Below are positions 23,209 to 32,494 of a stretch of DNA of 41,857 nucleotides, one piece after another. Below the pieces are notes generated by a model that saw only the letters and a program-made list of their open reading frames with translations, made no database searches and had not been told where the DNA came from. The DNA is from Chloroflexota bacterium (lineage in GTDB: Bacteria; Chloroflexota; Anaerolineae; 4572-78; J111): positions 1 to 41,857 of the forward strand of contig BOKF01000069.1 in NCBI GenBank assembly GCA_016860845.1. The letters run 5' to 3'. The position numbers and the translations under genes are program-made. The first letter of the stretch is position 1. Each line of letters begins with the position of its first letter.

Positions 23209-25815
23209 ATGTGGCGACAGTTAACCTTAGCCATGCTGGGGCTGACAATTTTTAGTTTGGCTGGCTGCCAGCTTGATGCCGAGCGGCGTTTTTCCTTCAT
23301 TACCTGGCAAACTGACACCCCCACGCCTACCGTTACCTTGACTCATACCCCTACGCCTACATCCACGGCCACCTTCATACCGACGGATACCCCTACGCCT
23401 ACCTTCACGCCAACCAACACCCCTACGCCAACGGCCACCCCTATTCCCAGCGACCGCCTGGAGAAAGCGCAGCAGGCTTATGCCAGCGGCGACTATGAAG
23501 CCGCCCGCTTTGAATTCGATGCCCTGCTGGCCGACCCTGGCGCGGATGCCCACGAGCGGCGACTGGCCCTTCATTGGCGGGGCCGGAGCGAGTTGCAACT
23601 AGGCGATGCCTCTGCCGCTGTGACCAGCCTCAAAATGTTTGTTGAGCAACATCCCAGCGATGAACTGACCCGTGCCGCCCAGTTTAATCTGGGGCTGGCC
23701 TATGAGCAGGCCGGACAGCTTGACGAAGCTGTCGTGGCTCTGCGCGGCAGCATCGTCCCCGACGATCCGGCCAACGTTTATATTTATGAACGCATCGGCG
23801 ATGCGGCCTTGCGCAGCCAGGCTTACACCGACACGATTACGGCCTATGAAACCGGCATCAAGGCGACGACTGATCTGAGCTTTAAAGTTCACCTGCGGGA
23901 AAGCATCGCCCAGGCCGAGTTGATTCGAGATAACCCGGCGGGAGCTATCGCCCAGTACGAGACTATTTTGAGCGTATCTAAAATTGAGGCGTATCGGGCC
24001 AAGATTCTGCGCCTGCTAGCCGAAGCGCATCTGGCGGCCGGCGACACCCAGGCGGCCTACGACCGTTACCTGGAGGCGGTCAACAATTATCCCCAGGCCC
24101 ACGACAGTTACCTGGCCCTGGTCGAGCTGGTCAATGCCGCCGTGCCGGTAGACGACTTTCAGCGCGGGCTGGTTGATTACTACGCCGGCGCTTACGAGCC
24201 GGCTGCTTTCGTTTTTGAACGGTATCTGAATCCACCTGAACCGGCAACGGATACGGTGGCCGCGGAATCTCCTCCCCTGACCCCAACGGCGCGTCTAACT
24301 TCCACCGCCACCCCACCTCCTTCCGCCGACGAGGGGAAACAAGAAGGAGGACGGCCGCCCAAGGCGGCTGAAGCGTTGTGGCTGCTGGGTCTCTCGTACC
24401 AGGGCTGGGGACGCTACAACGCGGCGATTAATACCTTCCAACGGTTGATTGACGAGTATCCCAACGACCCCAACTGGGGCAAGGCCCATCTTGAAATCGG
24501 CAAGGCCCTGGCCGGTCAGGATAATGTGAGCCAGGCTAAGGCTGCTTTTCGGAGCTTTGCCGCCGAACATCCGACCCATCCGCTGGCCGGGGAGGCGCTA
24601 TGGCGGGCAGGTCGCCTGGACCTGGACGGCGATTTACTGGACGAAGCTTACACCCACCTGCGTGACCTGGCCGACAAATATCCCAGCAACGATTATGCCG
24701 ACGATGCCCTTTATTGGGCCGGCTACGCCGCCTTTAAGGCGGGTGATTATGAAAAGGCGGTTTTGCCCTGGTCCACTTTAGTCAATAAATTTTCCAGCAG
24801 CGATCTGGCCAATTTTGGCGGCTATTGGCAGGCCAAATCACTCCTGGCGTTAGGGCGGGATGACGAGGCCGAGGCAGTGCTGAAGCACATCGCCGCAAAC
24901 TCGCTCGATTACTACAGCCTGCGGGCACACGATCTGCTGACCGGGATGCAGCCTCACACCGTTCCGCTCATTTTGCCAACCCCGGCCGAGCTGAGGCAGG
25001 AACAGGCTGAGGCTGAAGCCTGGCTGGTCGAGTGGCTGGGATTGGAAGATGCTCAAAATCTATCCAGTCTCAGTGATGAGATCAGAGGCGACCCCGCCTT
25101 CCAACGAGGCGAGGTGCTAGTGTACCTGGGGCTGCGACCTGAGAGCCTGACCGAGTTTACCAGGGTTAAGGACGATGGGTGGGACAACCCCCTGGCCATG
25201 TATCAGCTTTCCCTTTATTTTCGCGATCAGCGTATGGGCAAGTTGAGCATCGAGACAGCCGCCCGCCTGATTGTGCTTTCACCCGCCGGCGATCCGGAAA
25301 ATGCGCCGATTTTTATTCAACGCCTCTTTTATCCCATCCTGTTTGATAACCTGATTTTTAGCGAAGCTGAAGAGCACGAGGTTGACCCGGCTTTGCTGCT
25401 GGCGATTATGCGCCAGGAAAGCCTGTTTGAGGAATCGGCGGAGTCTATTGCCGGCGCGCGCGGCTTGATGCAGGTTATGCCAGCCACGGGGGATTATGTG
25501 GCCGAGCGCAGCGCTTTTGAGCGGGAGTATCACCCGGATCAACTCTGGCTGCCTTACATCAGTGTTAAATTTGGAGCCTGGTATATTAGCCAGCAGTTGG
25601 GGATGTTCGATGGCAATCAATTTGCCGCCCTGGCTGCCTATAATGCCGGGCCGGGCAATGTGTTAGAATGGATTAAAACCTCGGATGACCTGGATATTTT
25701 TGTCGAGCGGATACCTTATCGTGAGTCCAGAGTTTATATCAGAAATATCTATGTCAATTTAGCCGCTTATCGCCGCCTGTACGGCCCTCCCGCCCCCGTA
25801 ACTACCAGCGATTAA
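23209..25815 (+). CDS. Lipoprotein lytic transglycosylase (SLT domain) with TPR-like repeats
   Basis: This cell-wall enzyme cleaves the MurNAc-GlcNAc bond of peptidoglycan. Residues 1-19 are a lipoprotein signal with lipobox LAGC (Cys20). A Thr-Pro-rich spacer follows (about 36-80), then helical repeats resembling TPR/Slt70 superhelix (about 82-650). The SLT domain at the end has catalytic Glu737 in IMRQESLF, then GARGLMQVMPATG, AALAAYNAGPGNV and RIPYRESRVYIRNI. A second Pro/Thr-rich loop lies near 342-385. It resembles Slt70 in layout but is larger. It is probably anchored on the outer face of the membrane and remodels the wall. It is a single-gene unit. Confidence 0.95.
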   Translation: MWRQLTLAMLGLTIFSLAGCQLDAERRFSFITWQTDTPTPTVTLTHTPTPTSTATFIPTDTPTPTFTPTNTPTPTATPIPSDRLEKAQQAYASGDYEAARFEFDALLADPGADAHERRLALHWRGRSELQLGDASAAVTSLKMFVEQHPSDELTRAAQFNLGLAYEQAGQLDEAVVALRGSIVPDDPANVYIYERIGDAALRSQAYTDTITAYETGIKATTDLSFKVHLRESIAQAELIRDNPAGAIAQYETILSVSKIEAYRAKILRLLAEAHLAAGDTQAAYDRYLEAVNNYPQAHDSYLALVELVNAAVPVDDFQRGLVDYYAGAYEPAAFVFERYLNPPEPATDTVAAESPPLTPTARLTSTATPPPSADEGKQEGGRPPKAAEALWLLGLSYQGWGRYNAAINTFQRLIDEYPNDPNWGKAHLEIGKALAGQDNVSQAKAAFRSFAAEHPTHPLAGEALWRAGRLDLDGDLLDEAYTHLRDLADKYPSNDYADDALYWAGYAAFKAGDYEKAVLPWSTLVNKFSSSDLANFGGYWQAKSLLALGRDDEAEAVLKHIAANSLDYYSLRAHDLLTGMQPHTVPLILPTPAELRQEQAEAEAWLVEWLGLEDAQNLSSLSDEIRGDPAFQRGEVLVYLGLRPESLTEFTRVKDDGWDNPLAMYQLSLYFRDQRMGKLSIETAARLIVLSPAGDPENAPIFIQRLFYPILFDNLIFSEAEEHEVDPALLLAIMRQESLFEESAESIAGARGLMQVMPATGDYVAERSAFEREYHPDQLWLPYISVKFGAWYISQQLGMFDGNQFAALAAYNAGPGNVLEWIKTSDDLDIFVERIPYRESRVYIRNIYVNLAAYRRLYGPPAPVTTSD

Positions 25816-25840
25816 AAACAAAATTCTCCTCCACATAAAT

Positions 25841-25933
25841 TTTCTCTCGTTTCTCTCGTTCCCAAACTGACGCGAAGCGTGAGCACGAGAGAAAGTGGAC
25901 CATTCTTCCAGCCTTCCAATTCTCCATTCTTCT
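25841..25933. repeat. Repeats between the lytic transglycosylase and kinase-like genes
   Basis: TTTCTCTCGT at 25841-25850 is inverted at 25885-25894 (ACGAGAGAAA), and CGCGAAGCG is a small inner palindrome. The next bases (25899-25933) carry a CTTCCAGCCTTCCAATTCTCC tract like the one inside trpF. No gene lies in 25816-26043. Confidence 0.65.
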
Positions 25934-25956
25934 TAAATTATAGTCTCGAAATCTTA

Positions 25957-25986
25957 TTGTCGTATCCCTTTTAGTCATGGTATAAT
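25957..25986 (+). promoter_or_regulatory. Extended -10 promoter of the kinase-like gene
   Basis: TTGTCG at 25957-25962 and a perfect TATAAT at 25981-25986 are 18 bases apart. TG two bases before the -10 box makes an extended -10. The GTG start at 26044 lies about 50 bases downstream. Confidence 0.65.
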
Positions 25987-26043
25987 TAAAGGTGGCACTC
26001 TCTGTTTAACCAAATTCGGATCTAATTCAGCAGGATACTCACC

Positions 26044-28914
26044 GTGCTTAACTCTCTGCTTGATGCATTTGGCAGTCCGGCAGTAACTTTAGCCTACTAC
26101 CTGTTCACCTTTTTCGCCATCGAAGCAGCCCTGGTGATTGCCTGGGGACAGTGGCAGCGCAGCGACTCGTTTAGAGCACGCCGGCTGACTGTTGTTTTTG
26201 GCAGTTTAACCTTGCTGCGGGTGATGCTCTTTGTGCTGGCGCTGATGGGACGCAGTTCGGCTGAGATTGCCAACTTCTGGCTGCCTCCTTTTGAGCGAGC
26301 GGTCGGCGTAGCCAGCTTGGGGTTTTTGGTCTGGGGCTTTACGCCGTTTATGCGCGAAAAAGGGTTCAGCGGCACGGTCCTGCTGGCGATCAATACCACC
26401 TTTGCCTTCATCTTTTTCTTTCTGGCGGCTTCGTTCTGGCGAGGAACTGATTTCAATCGCACCGGCTGGGAGCTTTACTTTGTTGGCTGGCAGATTTTGC
26501 TGGCCCTTTTTGGGGCGATCAACTGCGCCTCAAAACTGGACGACGAACGCGCTTATGCCCTCTCCAGTTTTGGCGCACTGGCTGCCGGCCTGGTTCTGCA
26601 TCTTTTCTTTCTCTCCAGGTATCCGCTGCCGCACAACCCGATTTGGGTCCGTCTGGTAGAAATGTTTGTCTATCCGGTATTTGCCGTCGCCGTATACCAG
26701 GGCGCGATTCAATCGCTGCGGGCGCGGACCGAAGAATTTCAGAATTTAAGCCAAATCTCGCTGGATCAAATCAAAGGGTTAATCAGTCTCTTTGAGGCGA
26801 CCCGCGAAATTACGTCCTCACTTGACTTGTCTCACCTGTTAGATGGGGCCACCCGCAGCGTGGCCGATGCGATTGCGGCCGATCAATCCGCTATCGCCTT
26901 GCCGGAAGACAATTCTGAGGATCTCTCGCAGCTTCGCCTGGTTTCGATCTACAATCCGAGCCGCAAAGGCCGGGGCGAGTCGGTCACTTTTCCTCTGAAC
27001 GACCAGCAAGCGATCAAACATGCCCTTAAACGCAAGTATCAGGTTCAAATTGACGAGTACCAGGATAACAACCAGATCCGCATCCTCTTTACCTTGATGG
27101 GCGCGCACGATGTCGGCCCGTTGATTATCCAGCCGTTGTTGCAGCAGAATAGTGAGCCGTTGGGTGTGTTGATCCTGGGCAATGCCAACTCCAAGCGTGT
27201 TTTCACCGCCACCGAAGCCCAACTTTGTAAAACTCTGGCCGATCAAATTTCTGTGTCTATTAAGCATGCCAGAGAATATGCCAGCGTGTCGGCTAAAGCC
27301 CAACAACTTGCCTGGACCCTGCGCAACCAGGAACTTGAATCGGGTAAGCGCCGGGCAGCTATGGAAACCGAACTCAAAAAGAGCCGCGAAGAAGTAGCCC
27401 TTTTTGCTCAGCGCCTCTACGAATACGAAAAGGCTGAGAAAACCAATGAAGAAGCCCTGCGCCAAGCCCGTGAGCGCGCGGCCAAGTTGGAGAAGGCCAT
27501 CGAACGGGCTAAAGTCGAGGTTGAAAAAGCGGGGCAGAAAGATAAGCAAGTGGCTGCTCTCTCCGCGGAGACTGAAACTCAGAAAACCCGTCTGGCGGAG
27601 ATGGAGGCTGAACAACAGGTTCTCAAGGAAAAGATCGAGCAGCTAGAGCAGGAAGCAGTGGAGGCACTCCATGCCAAAGAGGCGTTAATTGCCGCGAATG
27701 ACCGCGCCCGCAAGCTGGCTCGCGCTTTAAAGACCGCCCGCACTGCCACCCAACAAGCTGCGCCGGTGCCGGCGGCTCTATCCAGCGCCGAAGTAAGCGC
27801 CGAGTTGGAAGATTTGAGCTGCGGGGTCATCATTGGAGATGCGAACTACAAGATCAACCGGGTCAATGCCGTGGCCAGCCAACTGTTGGTCCGGCCCAAT
27901 AACAACTTGATCGGCAACGAGCTGGCCTCGATTTTTGAGGATGAACGCTGGCAGAAGGCCCTGGAACAGCTCCGATCCAGGAACGAACCGATGGTTTCAA
28001 CCACCCTAAAAGTGGGCGACAACGTGCTGCGGGCCACCATCAGCCCCATGGCCTCTTCTGATGGCAACGGGCGTGAAGGCACGGTCACGATCTTGTACGA
28101 CATTACCGCCGAAGCGGAAAGCCAGCAGGCCCACAACGAGTTCGTGGCTTCGCTTTCCCAGGAGTTGCGCACCCCGATGACCTCTATCACCGGCTACACC
28201 GATTTACTGTTGGGCGAGTCGGTGGGCATGATTGGCGAGATGCAGCGCAAGTTCTTGCAGCGGATCAAGGCTAACATCGAGCGTATGGGCAGTATGCTGA
28301 GTGACCTGATTGGCGTCACCGCCATAGATGCCGGTCAGTTGGAAATCCGGCCTGGCATCGTGGATATGGCCGAAGTAATTGAGGACACGATTATTGGAGC
28401 CAGAGCTCAGCTTGAAGAAAATGAAATTACGCTGACCATGAATCTGCTGGAAGATATGCCCCCGGTAGCAGCAGACCCGGATTCGGTACGGCAGATCATG
28501 AGCAATCTGTTGAGCAATGCCGTTAAATCAACGCCAGCCGGTAGAGCGATTGACATATCTACCACAACTGAGAGCAGCGCCGCCTCTCCCCAGGAAGAAG
28601 GACCTTCTTTTCTCAAAGTCTCCATCCGTGACTCCGGGGGGGGCATTGCCGAAAAGGATCTGGAGCGGGTGTTTGAAAGATTCTACCGGGCTGAGCGTCC
28701 CCTGATTGAAGGGCTGGGTGAAACTGGGGTGGGCCTGGCGATTGTCAAATCGCTGATTGAAGCTCACGGTGGGCGAGTCTGGGTAGAAAGCGAAATCGGA
28801 GAGGGTTCTACCTTTCACTTCATCTTACCTATCAGCAACCAATTTAACGATCCCTGGTTGGAAGTAGACATTCCTCCCCTTGACCTGAATTCCGATCAAT
28901 CGGACTCATTTTAG
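26044..28914 (+). CDS. Membrane histidine-kinase-like protein with GAF, coiled-coil, PAS and ATPase domains; phosphoacceptor His replaced by Gln
   Basis: The 956-residue protein starts with about seven transmembrane helices (1-225). It continues with a GAF domain (about 260-410), a Glu/Lys/Ala-rich coiled coil (about 420-580), a PAS domain (about 595-690), a dimerisation/H-box helix (700-765) and a GHKL ATPase (805-945). The H-box reads FVASLSQELRTPM, with Gln706 where the phosphorylated His should be. The ATPase still has MSNLLSNAVKSTP (N-box), DSGGGI and GVGLAIVKSLIEAHGG. It cannot autophosphorylate in the usual way and may sense or scaffold, or phosphorylate a partner. GTG start. It lies 16 bases before the LysM gene, in one operon. 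Confidence 0.92.
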   Translation: MLNSLLDAFGSPAVTLAYYLFTFFAIEAALVIAWGQWQRSDSFRARRLTVVFGSLTLLRVMLFVLALMGRSSAEIANFWLPPFERAVGVASLGFLVWGFTPFMREKGFSGTVLLAINTTFAFIFFFLAASFWRGTDFNRTGWELYFVGWQILLALFGAINCASKLDDERAYALSSFGALAAGLVLHLFFLSRYPLPHNPIWVRLVEMFVYPVFAVAVYQGAIQSLRARTEEFQNLSQISLDQIKGLISLFEATREITSSLDLSHLLDGATRSVADAIAADQSAIALPEDNSEDLSQLRLVSIYNPSRKGRGESVTFPLNDQQAIKHALKRKYQVQIDEYQDNNQIRILFTLMGAHDVGPLIIQPLLQQNSEPLGVLILGNANSKRVFTATEAQLCKTLADQISVSIKHAREYASVSAKAQQLAWTLRNQELESGKRRAAMETELKKSREEVALFAQRLYEYEKAEKTNEEALRQARERAAKLEKAIERAKVEVEKAGQKDKQVAALSAETETQKTRLAEMEAEQQVLKEKIEQLEQEAVEALHAKEALIAANDRARKLARALKTARTATQQAAPVPAALSSAEVSAELEDLSCGVIIGDANYKINRVNAVASQLLVRPNNNLIGNELASIFEDERWQKALEQLRSRNEPMVSTTLKVGDNVLRATISPMASSDGNGREGTVTILYDITAEAESQQAHNEFVASLSQELRTPMTSITGYTDLLLGESVGMIGEMQRKFLQRIKANIERMGSMLSDLIGVTAIDAGQLEIRPGIVDMAEVIEDTIIGARAQLEENEITLTMNLLEDMPPVAADPDSVRQIMSNLLSNAVKSTPAGRAIDISTTTESSAASPQEEGPSFLKVSIRDSGGGIAEKDLERVFERFYRAERPLIEGLGETGVGLAIVKSLIEAHGGRVWVESEIGEGSTFHFILPISNQFNDPWLEVDIPPLDLNSDQSDSF

Positions 28915-28930
28915 CCGGGAGGTAAAAACC

Positions 28931-29902
28931 GTGTCTTTTCCAGAACCTTCATCGAATGGCAGTTCGGCCTCACCTGTCCAGCGTCTGCTCATTGCCGTAG
29001 GGACATTAATTGTAGTGGCGCTCACCGTTGTGGCCGCTATTCTTTTAGCGGTACGCAACCCGGAGAGTTCCGTCAGCGGGACGCCTATCTCCACCCCAAC
29101 GGTGGCCGCGGTAGCGCCCTCGCTGACGCCTACGCCCCTCCCGCTCCCGACGAACACGCCCTCAGCCACGCCCAGTCCATCGCCCTCTCCCGTGCCGTCC
29201 CAAGTGCCGACCCAGGCACCAACCAATACCTTACCGCCTCCCCCACCGGCGACAAATACCCCGCAGCCGCCTCCTCCAACACCGGCTTTTACCCCGACCC
29301 CCATCATCGTCATCGTTACGCCGACGCCATTGCCGGCTTCGCTGGAGCCGCCGGTCGCTCCCTTGGCTGGAACGGTAGGTGTTTGCCAGGTCCCCTCAGG
29401 CTGGACGACTTATGTAGCGCAAGTCGGCGATACCATGAATTCACTGGCAGAGCGAACCGGCGTTAGTGTTTATGACTTGCAGCAGGTGAACTGTCTCACC
29501 AATCTGACCATTCAGCCGGGGCAAACTATCTATCTGCCGTTTACTCCCCCTACCCCCAGCGTCACCCCGACCAATACGCCCACCACCCCTACGGCTACTC
29601 CCACTTTAACCGGCACGCCTACGCCGACACCCCGCGCCCCGGAAATTTTTACGGCCGATCCCTCGGTTGACCGCAAAACTCTTTTTGTCACGGGTCGGAA
29701 TTTCAGGCCCGACGAGGATGATTTTAGGGTGGAACTGAGAGGAGGCACCGGCGTGACCCAACTGGTACTCGGCCAACTGAGATCAAGCACCAGCTTTGAA
29801 GCCAAACTTTCCTCTGGCACCGAGTTACCGAGCGGCCCCCATGACTTGCGGGTCATCAATCCTGACGGCCAATTTGATATTCTACGGATCACCCTACCAT
29901 AA
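28931..29902 (+). CDS. Membrane-anchored LysM-domain protein
   Basis: The 323-residue protein has one N-terminal transmembrane helix (about 19-42), then a Thr/Pro-rich spacer (about 55-140). A LysM domain follows at 161-204 (YVAQVGDTMNSLAERTGVSV, then QPGQTIYLP), which should bind peptidoglycan or chitin-like glycans. A second Thr-Pro spacer leads to a C-terminal beta-rich domain resembling IPT/TIG folds (TGRNFRPDEDDF, GPHDLRVINPDG). The GTG start at 28931 has GGGAGG upstream. It is cotranscribed with the kinase-like gene and may tie that protein's sensing to the cell wall. A probable MITE begins at its stop codon. Confidence 0.87.
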   Translation: MSFPEPSSNGSSASPVQRLLIAVGTLIVVALTVVAAILLAVRNPESSVSGTPISTPTVAAVAPSLTPTPLPLPTNTPSATPSPSPSPVPSQVPTQAPTNTLPPPPPATNTPQPPPPTPAFTPTPIIVIVTPTPLPASLEPPVAPLAGTVGVCQVPSGWTTYVAQVGDTMNSLAERTGVSVYDLQQVNCLTNLTIQPGQTIYLPFTPPTPSVTPTNTPTTPTATPTLTGTPTPTPRAPEIFTADPSVDRKTLFVTGRNFRPDEDDFRVELRGGTGVTQLVLGQLRSSTSFEAKLSSGTELPSGPHDLRVINPDGQFDILRITLP

Positions 29903-29907
29903 AGTCA

Positions 29908-30059
29908 CAGGAGTTACGCGGTCATGTCATTTCGAGCGACGATAGGAGCGAGAAATCCTTCGAAACGTCTCTTGCACGAGGCGGCATTAGGGACTGCTTC
30001 GCGTCCCTCCGCTCCGCTCCGGTCGAAATGACATGCTTAGGCTCACAGTGTAACTCCTG
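29908..30059. mobile_element. Probable MITE with 10-bp ends and 8-bp target duplication
   Basis: CAGGAGTTAC at 29908-29917 is exactly inverted at 30050-30059. TAAAGTCA directly flanks both ends (29900-29907 and 30060-30067). An inner pair, CATGTCATTTCGA at 29923-29935, is inverted at 30023-30035. At 152 bp with no open frame it has the form of a miniature inverted-repeat element moved by a transposase elsewhere in the genome. Its left duplication contains the TAA stop of the LysM gene. Confidence 0.72.
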
Positions 30060-30080
30060 TAAAGTCAGAGTTGGTTAAAA

Positions 30081-30110
30081 AAAGAGACGGCCCAAATGGA
30101 CCGTCTCTTT
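30081..30110. terminator. Bidirectional intrinsic terminator
   Basis: AAAGAGACGG at 30081-30090 and CCGTCTCTTT at 30101-30110 pair perfectly, with A/T runs on both sides (AAAAAAA before, TTTTT after). It lies between the convergent LysM gene and the Calx-beta gene and can stop transcription both ways. Confidence 0.9.
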
Positions 30111-30134
30111 TTAAATTGGCTCCAGGTATCCTAT

Positions 30135-32378
30135 CTAGGGCAGGGCCTGAATTGCATCAACCTCCGGCCCATCGTTCGCGCCTCCCAGCGGCGAATAGAT
30201 CCGGATATATTGATATGAACCAGCCGGTGGCGGCCCTCCTGGTGCAGTATCTATGTCAATCTGAACTCCAGTGTTAAGCGGATCTCCAGGCCCAACAAGA
30301 GGTGGGCTAAGTATCGTAGCATTATCAGATGAAGGACCACCATCGAGACCACTTATGTTGGTATTAGTGTCCGAGTTGCCATCACCCCATACAAAAATTG
30401 GGTACCAGGGCCCGCTCGGAGTTTGACCTATCTCAACCTCGACTAAATCCAGGTAAACGTAATAAGGTGGTGGGGGGGGTGGATTACCCTGCATTTCATA
30501 ATAAACCAGATCATAACCGGGGTGACCTGTAGAGATTATTGTTCCCAAGTCAATAATCATCCCTACATCACAAGCAATTCTGGCCGTAGTGCCGTTGGGC
30601 GAACCTATGTTAGGTTCACCGTTAGGATAAAGGCCCGAACAAGTTCCTGGATTGTCGTTGTCAACGATGGTTAAAGTGGCACTGGTGGGCGAACCGGGCG
30701 TTGCCCCGTTAAAGTTGCTCAAGGTTAGTCCGACAGTCTCATTAGGCTCATCAAGAGTGTCATCATTGATTGTGACGGAAAAAGTTTGGCTGGTACTCCC
30801 TGGGGGGAAGGTCAACTGTCCCGTTGCTGTACTGTAATCGCCATCGGCAGTGGCCGCCGTAATGTCACTGGTTGCATAATCAACTGTCACAGTTAAAGCT
30901 GAAACTGCGCTAAGTGTAACATCTATTGGAACTGTGGTATTGGCCTCTGTCACGTTGTAGTTGCTATTACTAAACTGGATCGTCGGGGAAGCGTCATCAT
31001 CAGTAATGGTGAGCACGGCGGTATTCTGAGTACCCAGAGCGGCATTCACAGGAGCACTGAGGGATAGGTCAACGGTCTCATCGGCCTCGTCAAGAGCATC
31101 ATCGTTAATCGTCACGTTGAAAGATTGGCTGACCTGTCCGGGAGCAAAAGTGAGCGTCCCGCTGTTGTCTTGATAATCAACGCCGGAAGTTGCTGACCCG
31201 GCAGCGGTCGCAAAATTTACAGTGACAGTTACCGCCGAGGCTGTGCTGAGAGTAACATCAATTAATGCCGGGCCACCTGCTTCACCTACAGTATAACCGG
31301 CCTGGCTAAACTGGACTGTTGGGGGGGCATCATCATCGGCAATGGTTAAGGTGGCGCTGCTTAAGCCCAGGGTGGCATTGGTGGGATTGCTAAGGCTAAG
31401 CAGTACCGTTTCATTGCCCTCGCTGGCAATCGTATCGTTGATGATCGCCACGTTGAAAGCCTGGCTGGTCTGTCCCGGAGCAAAGGTCAGTAGACCGCCG
31501 GTGGGGGTATAATCACTGCCGGCCGTCGCTGTACCGTCCGCAGCAGCATAGGTGACGGTAACCGTTTGTGATGAGGCCGCACTGAGGACGACGGTAATAA
31601 CCGCGTTGCCGCCATTTTCGTTTACACTATAAGCAGCAGCGCTAAAAGCTACCGTTGGTGGAATCGGTGTGGCTGTTGGTGGGATATTGGTGGCTGTAGC
31701 CGTCGGTGGGACGGTGGTGGGCGGCACTGTTGTTGGGGGAACAGTGGGAGGTGGGACCGTCGGCGGCGGGACTGTCGGGGGTGGAACCGTCGGCGGCGGG
31801 ACTGTGGGTGGGACTGTGGGTGGCGGCAGAGTAGGCGGCAATGTCGTTGGCGGCACTGTGGAGGGGAGCGAAGTGGGCGGTGGTGAAGCGGGCGGCGAGG
31901 TTGGCGGCGCAGAAGTGGGCGGGACAGAAGTCGTCGTTGGGGCGACAGGTGTGGCTGGGGCTGGGTTTGACGGAGCCGAGACGGTCGGCGTCAGGGTTGG
32001 GGTTGGCGTTGGCAGCAGGGCGATGAGAGTTGGCGCCGGGGTAGGTACGGGATTAGGCAAAACGACTACTCCCAGACCCACGGCAATAGGTGTCTGTTTG
32101 GCCAGCAAAGCAGCTTCGTCTTGCGCCGCTTCAGCAATGATACTTTCGGATAAGGGAGCCAGTGACAGGGCCGGGTCTAAGCCATAGTCGGCCCTTAAAT
32201 TGGAGCGCATGCTGGTCTCGACGCGGTCGCGATTGATGAACCAGAGAGCGCTTTGCGAGGAACAGAAAATACAGCTAAAACTCAGAAGCAAAAAGAGCAG
32301 AGCAATAATAATTCTTTTGCGCCGCTCATCTCTTTCTTTTTGTGCCTGCGGGTCTGAGGGTCCTAATCCTGGTAACAT
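30135..32378 (-). CDS. Membrane-anchored surface protein with Pro-rich stalk and three Calx-beta domains
   Basis: The 747-residue protein has a basic N-terminus and one transmembrane helix (about 22-45). A roughly 60-residue extracytoplasmic segment leads to a Pro/Thr-rich stalk (about 108-242) containing tandem PPPTV units. Three Calx-beta repeats follow (about 243-352, 353-460, 461-575). Each ends in an acidic LTIADDD, LTITDDD or LTIVDND motif that usually binds calcium. The last 170 residues form a beta-rich domain of unknown type (VEVEIGQTPSGPW, YQYIRIYSPLG). Calx-beta domains suggest calcium-stabilised adhesion or surface display. No strong ribosome-binding site precedes the ATG; GAGGG lies about 13 bases upstream. 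It is probably transcribed alone. Confidence 0.88.
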   Translation of the reverse strand: MLPGLGPSDPQAQKERDERRKRIIIALLFLLLSFSCIFCSSQSALWFINRDRVETSMRSNLRADYGLDPALSLAPLSESIIAEAAQDEAALLAKQTPIAVGLGVVVLPNPVPTPAPTLIALLPTPTPTLTPTVSAPSNPAPATPVAPTTTSVPPTSAPPTSPPASPPPTSLPSTVPPTTLPPTLPPPTVPPTVPPPTVPPPTVPPPTVPPPTVPPTTVPPTTVPPTATATNIPPTATPIPPTVAFSAAAYSVNENGGNAVITVVLSAASSQTVTVTYAAADGTATAGSDYTPTGGLLTFAPGQTSQAFNVAIINDTIASEGNETVLLSLSNPTNATLGLSSATLTIADDDAPPTVQFSQAGYTVGEAGGPALIDVTLSTASAVTVTVNFATAAGSATSGVDYQDNSGTLTFAPGQVSQSFNVTINDDALDEADETVDLSLSAPVNAALGTQNTAVLTITDDDASPTIQFSNSNYNVTEANTTVPIDVTLSAVSALTVTVDYATSDITAATADGDYSTATGQLTFPPGSTSQTFSVTINDDTLDEPNETVGLTLSNFNGATPGSPTSATLTIVDNDNPGTCSGLYPNGEPNIGSPNGTTARIACDVGMIIDLGTIISTGHPGYDLVYYEMQGNPPPPPPYYVYLDLVEVEIGQTPSGPWYPIFVWGDGNSDTNTNISGLDGGPSSDNATILSPPLVGPGDPLNTGVQIDIDTAPGGPPPAGSYQYIRIYSPLGGANDGPEVDAIQALP
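31740..31815 (-). repeat. 15-bp minisatellite encoding the PPPTV stalk
   Basis: Near-identical 15-base units (GGGACCGTCGGCGGC and variants on the plus strand) repeat about five times. They encode tandem Pro-Pro-Pro-Thr-Val on the minus strand. Whole-codon units mean that gain or loss of units would change stalk length without a frameshift. Confidence 0.85.
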
Positions 32379-32494
32379 GCTGCACGTTTACCCTCATAGC
32401 TTACACCAATTTATCGTTTGATTCAAGAGCCAAATAGGCCCAGAATAACTTTATTGTAGCTTATTTAGGTTTGAAATCGGTTTGAATCGGCATG

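Noticed and set aside
30071..30277. Short plus-strand frame next to the bidirectional terminator
   Set aside because: It contains the terminator hairpin and overlaps the Calx-beta gene on the other strand.
31669..32187. Gly/Val-rich plus-strand open frame
   Set aside because: It is the complement of the Pro/Thr-rich stalk of the Calx-beta gene; repetitive DNA keeps several frames open.
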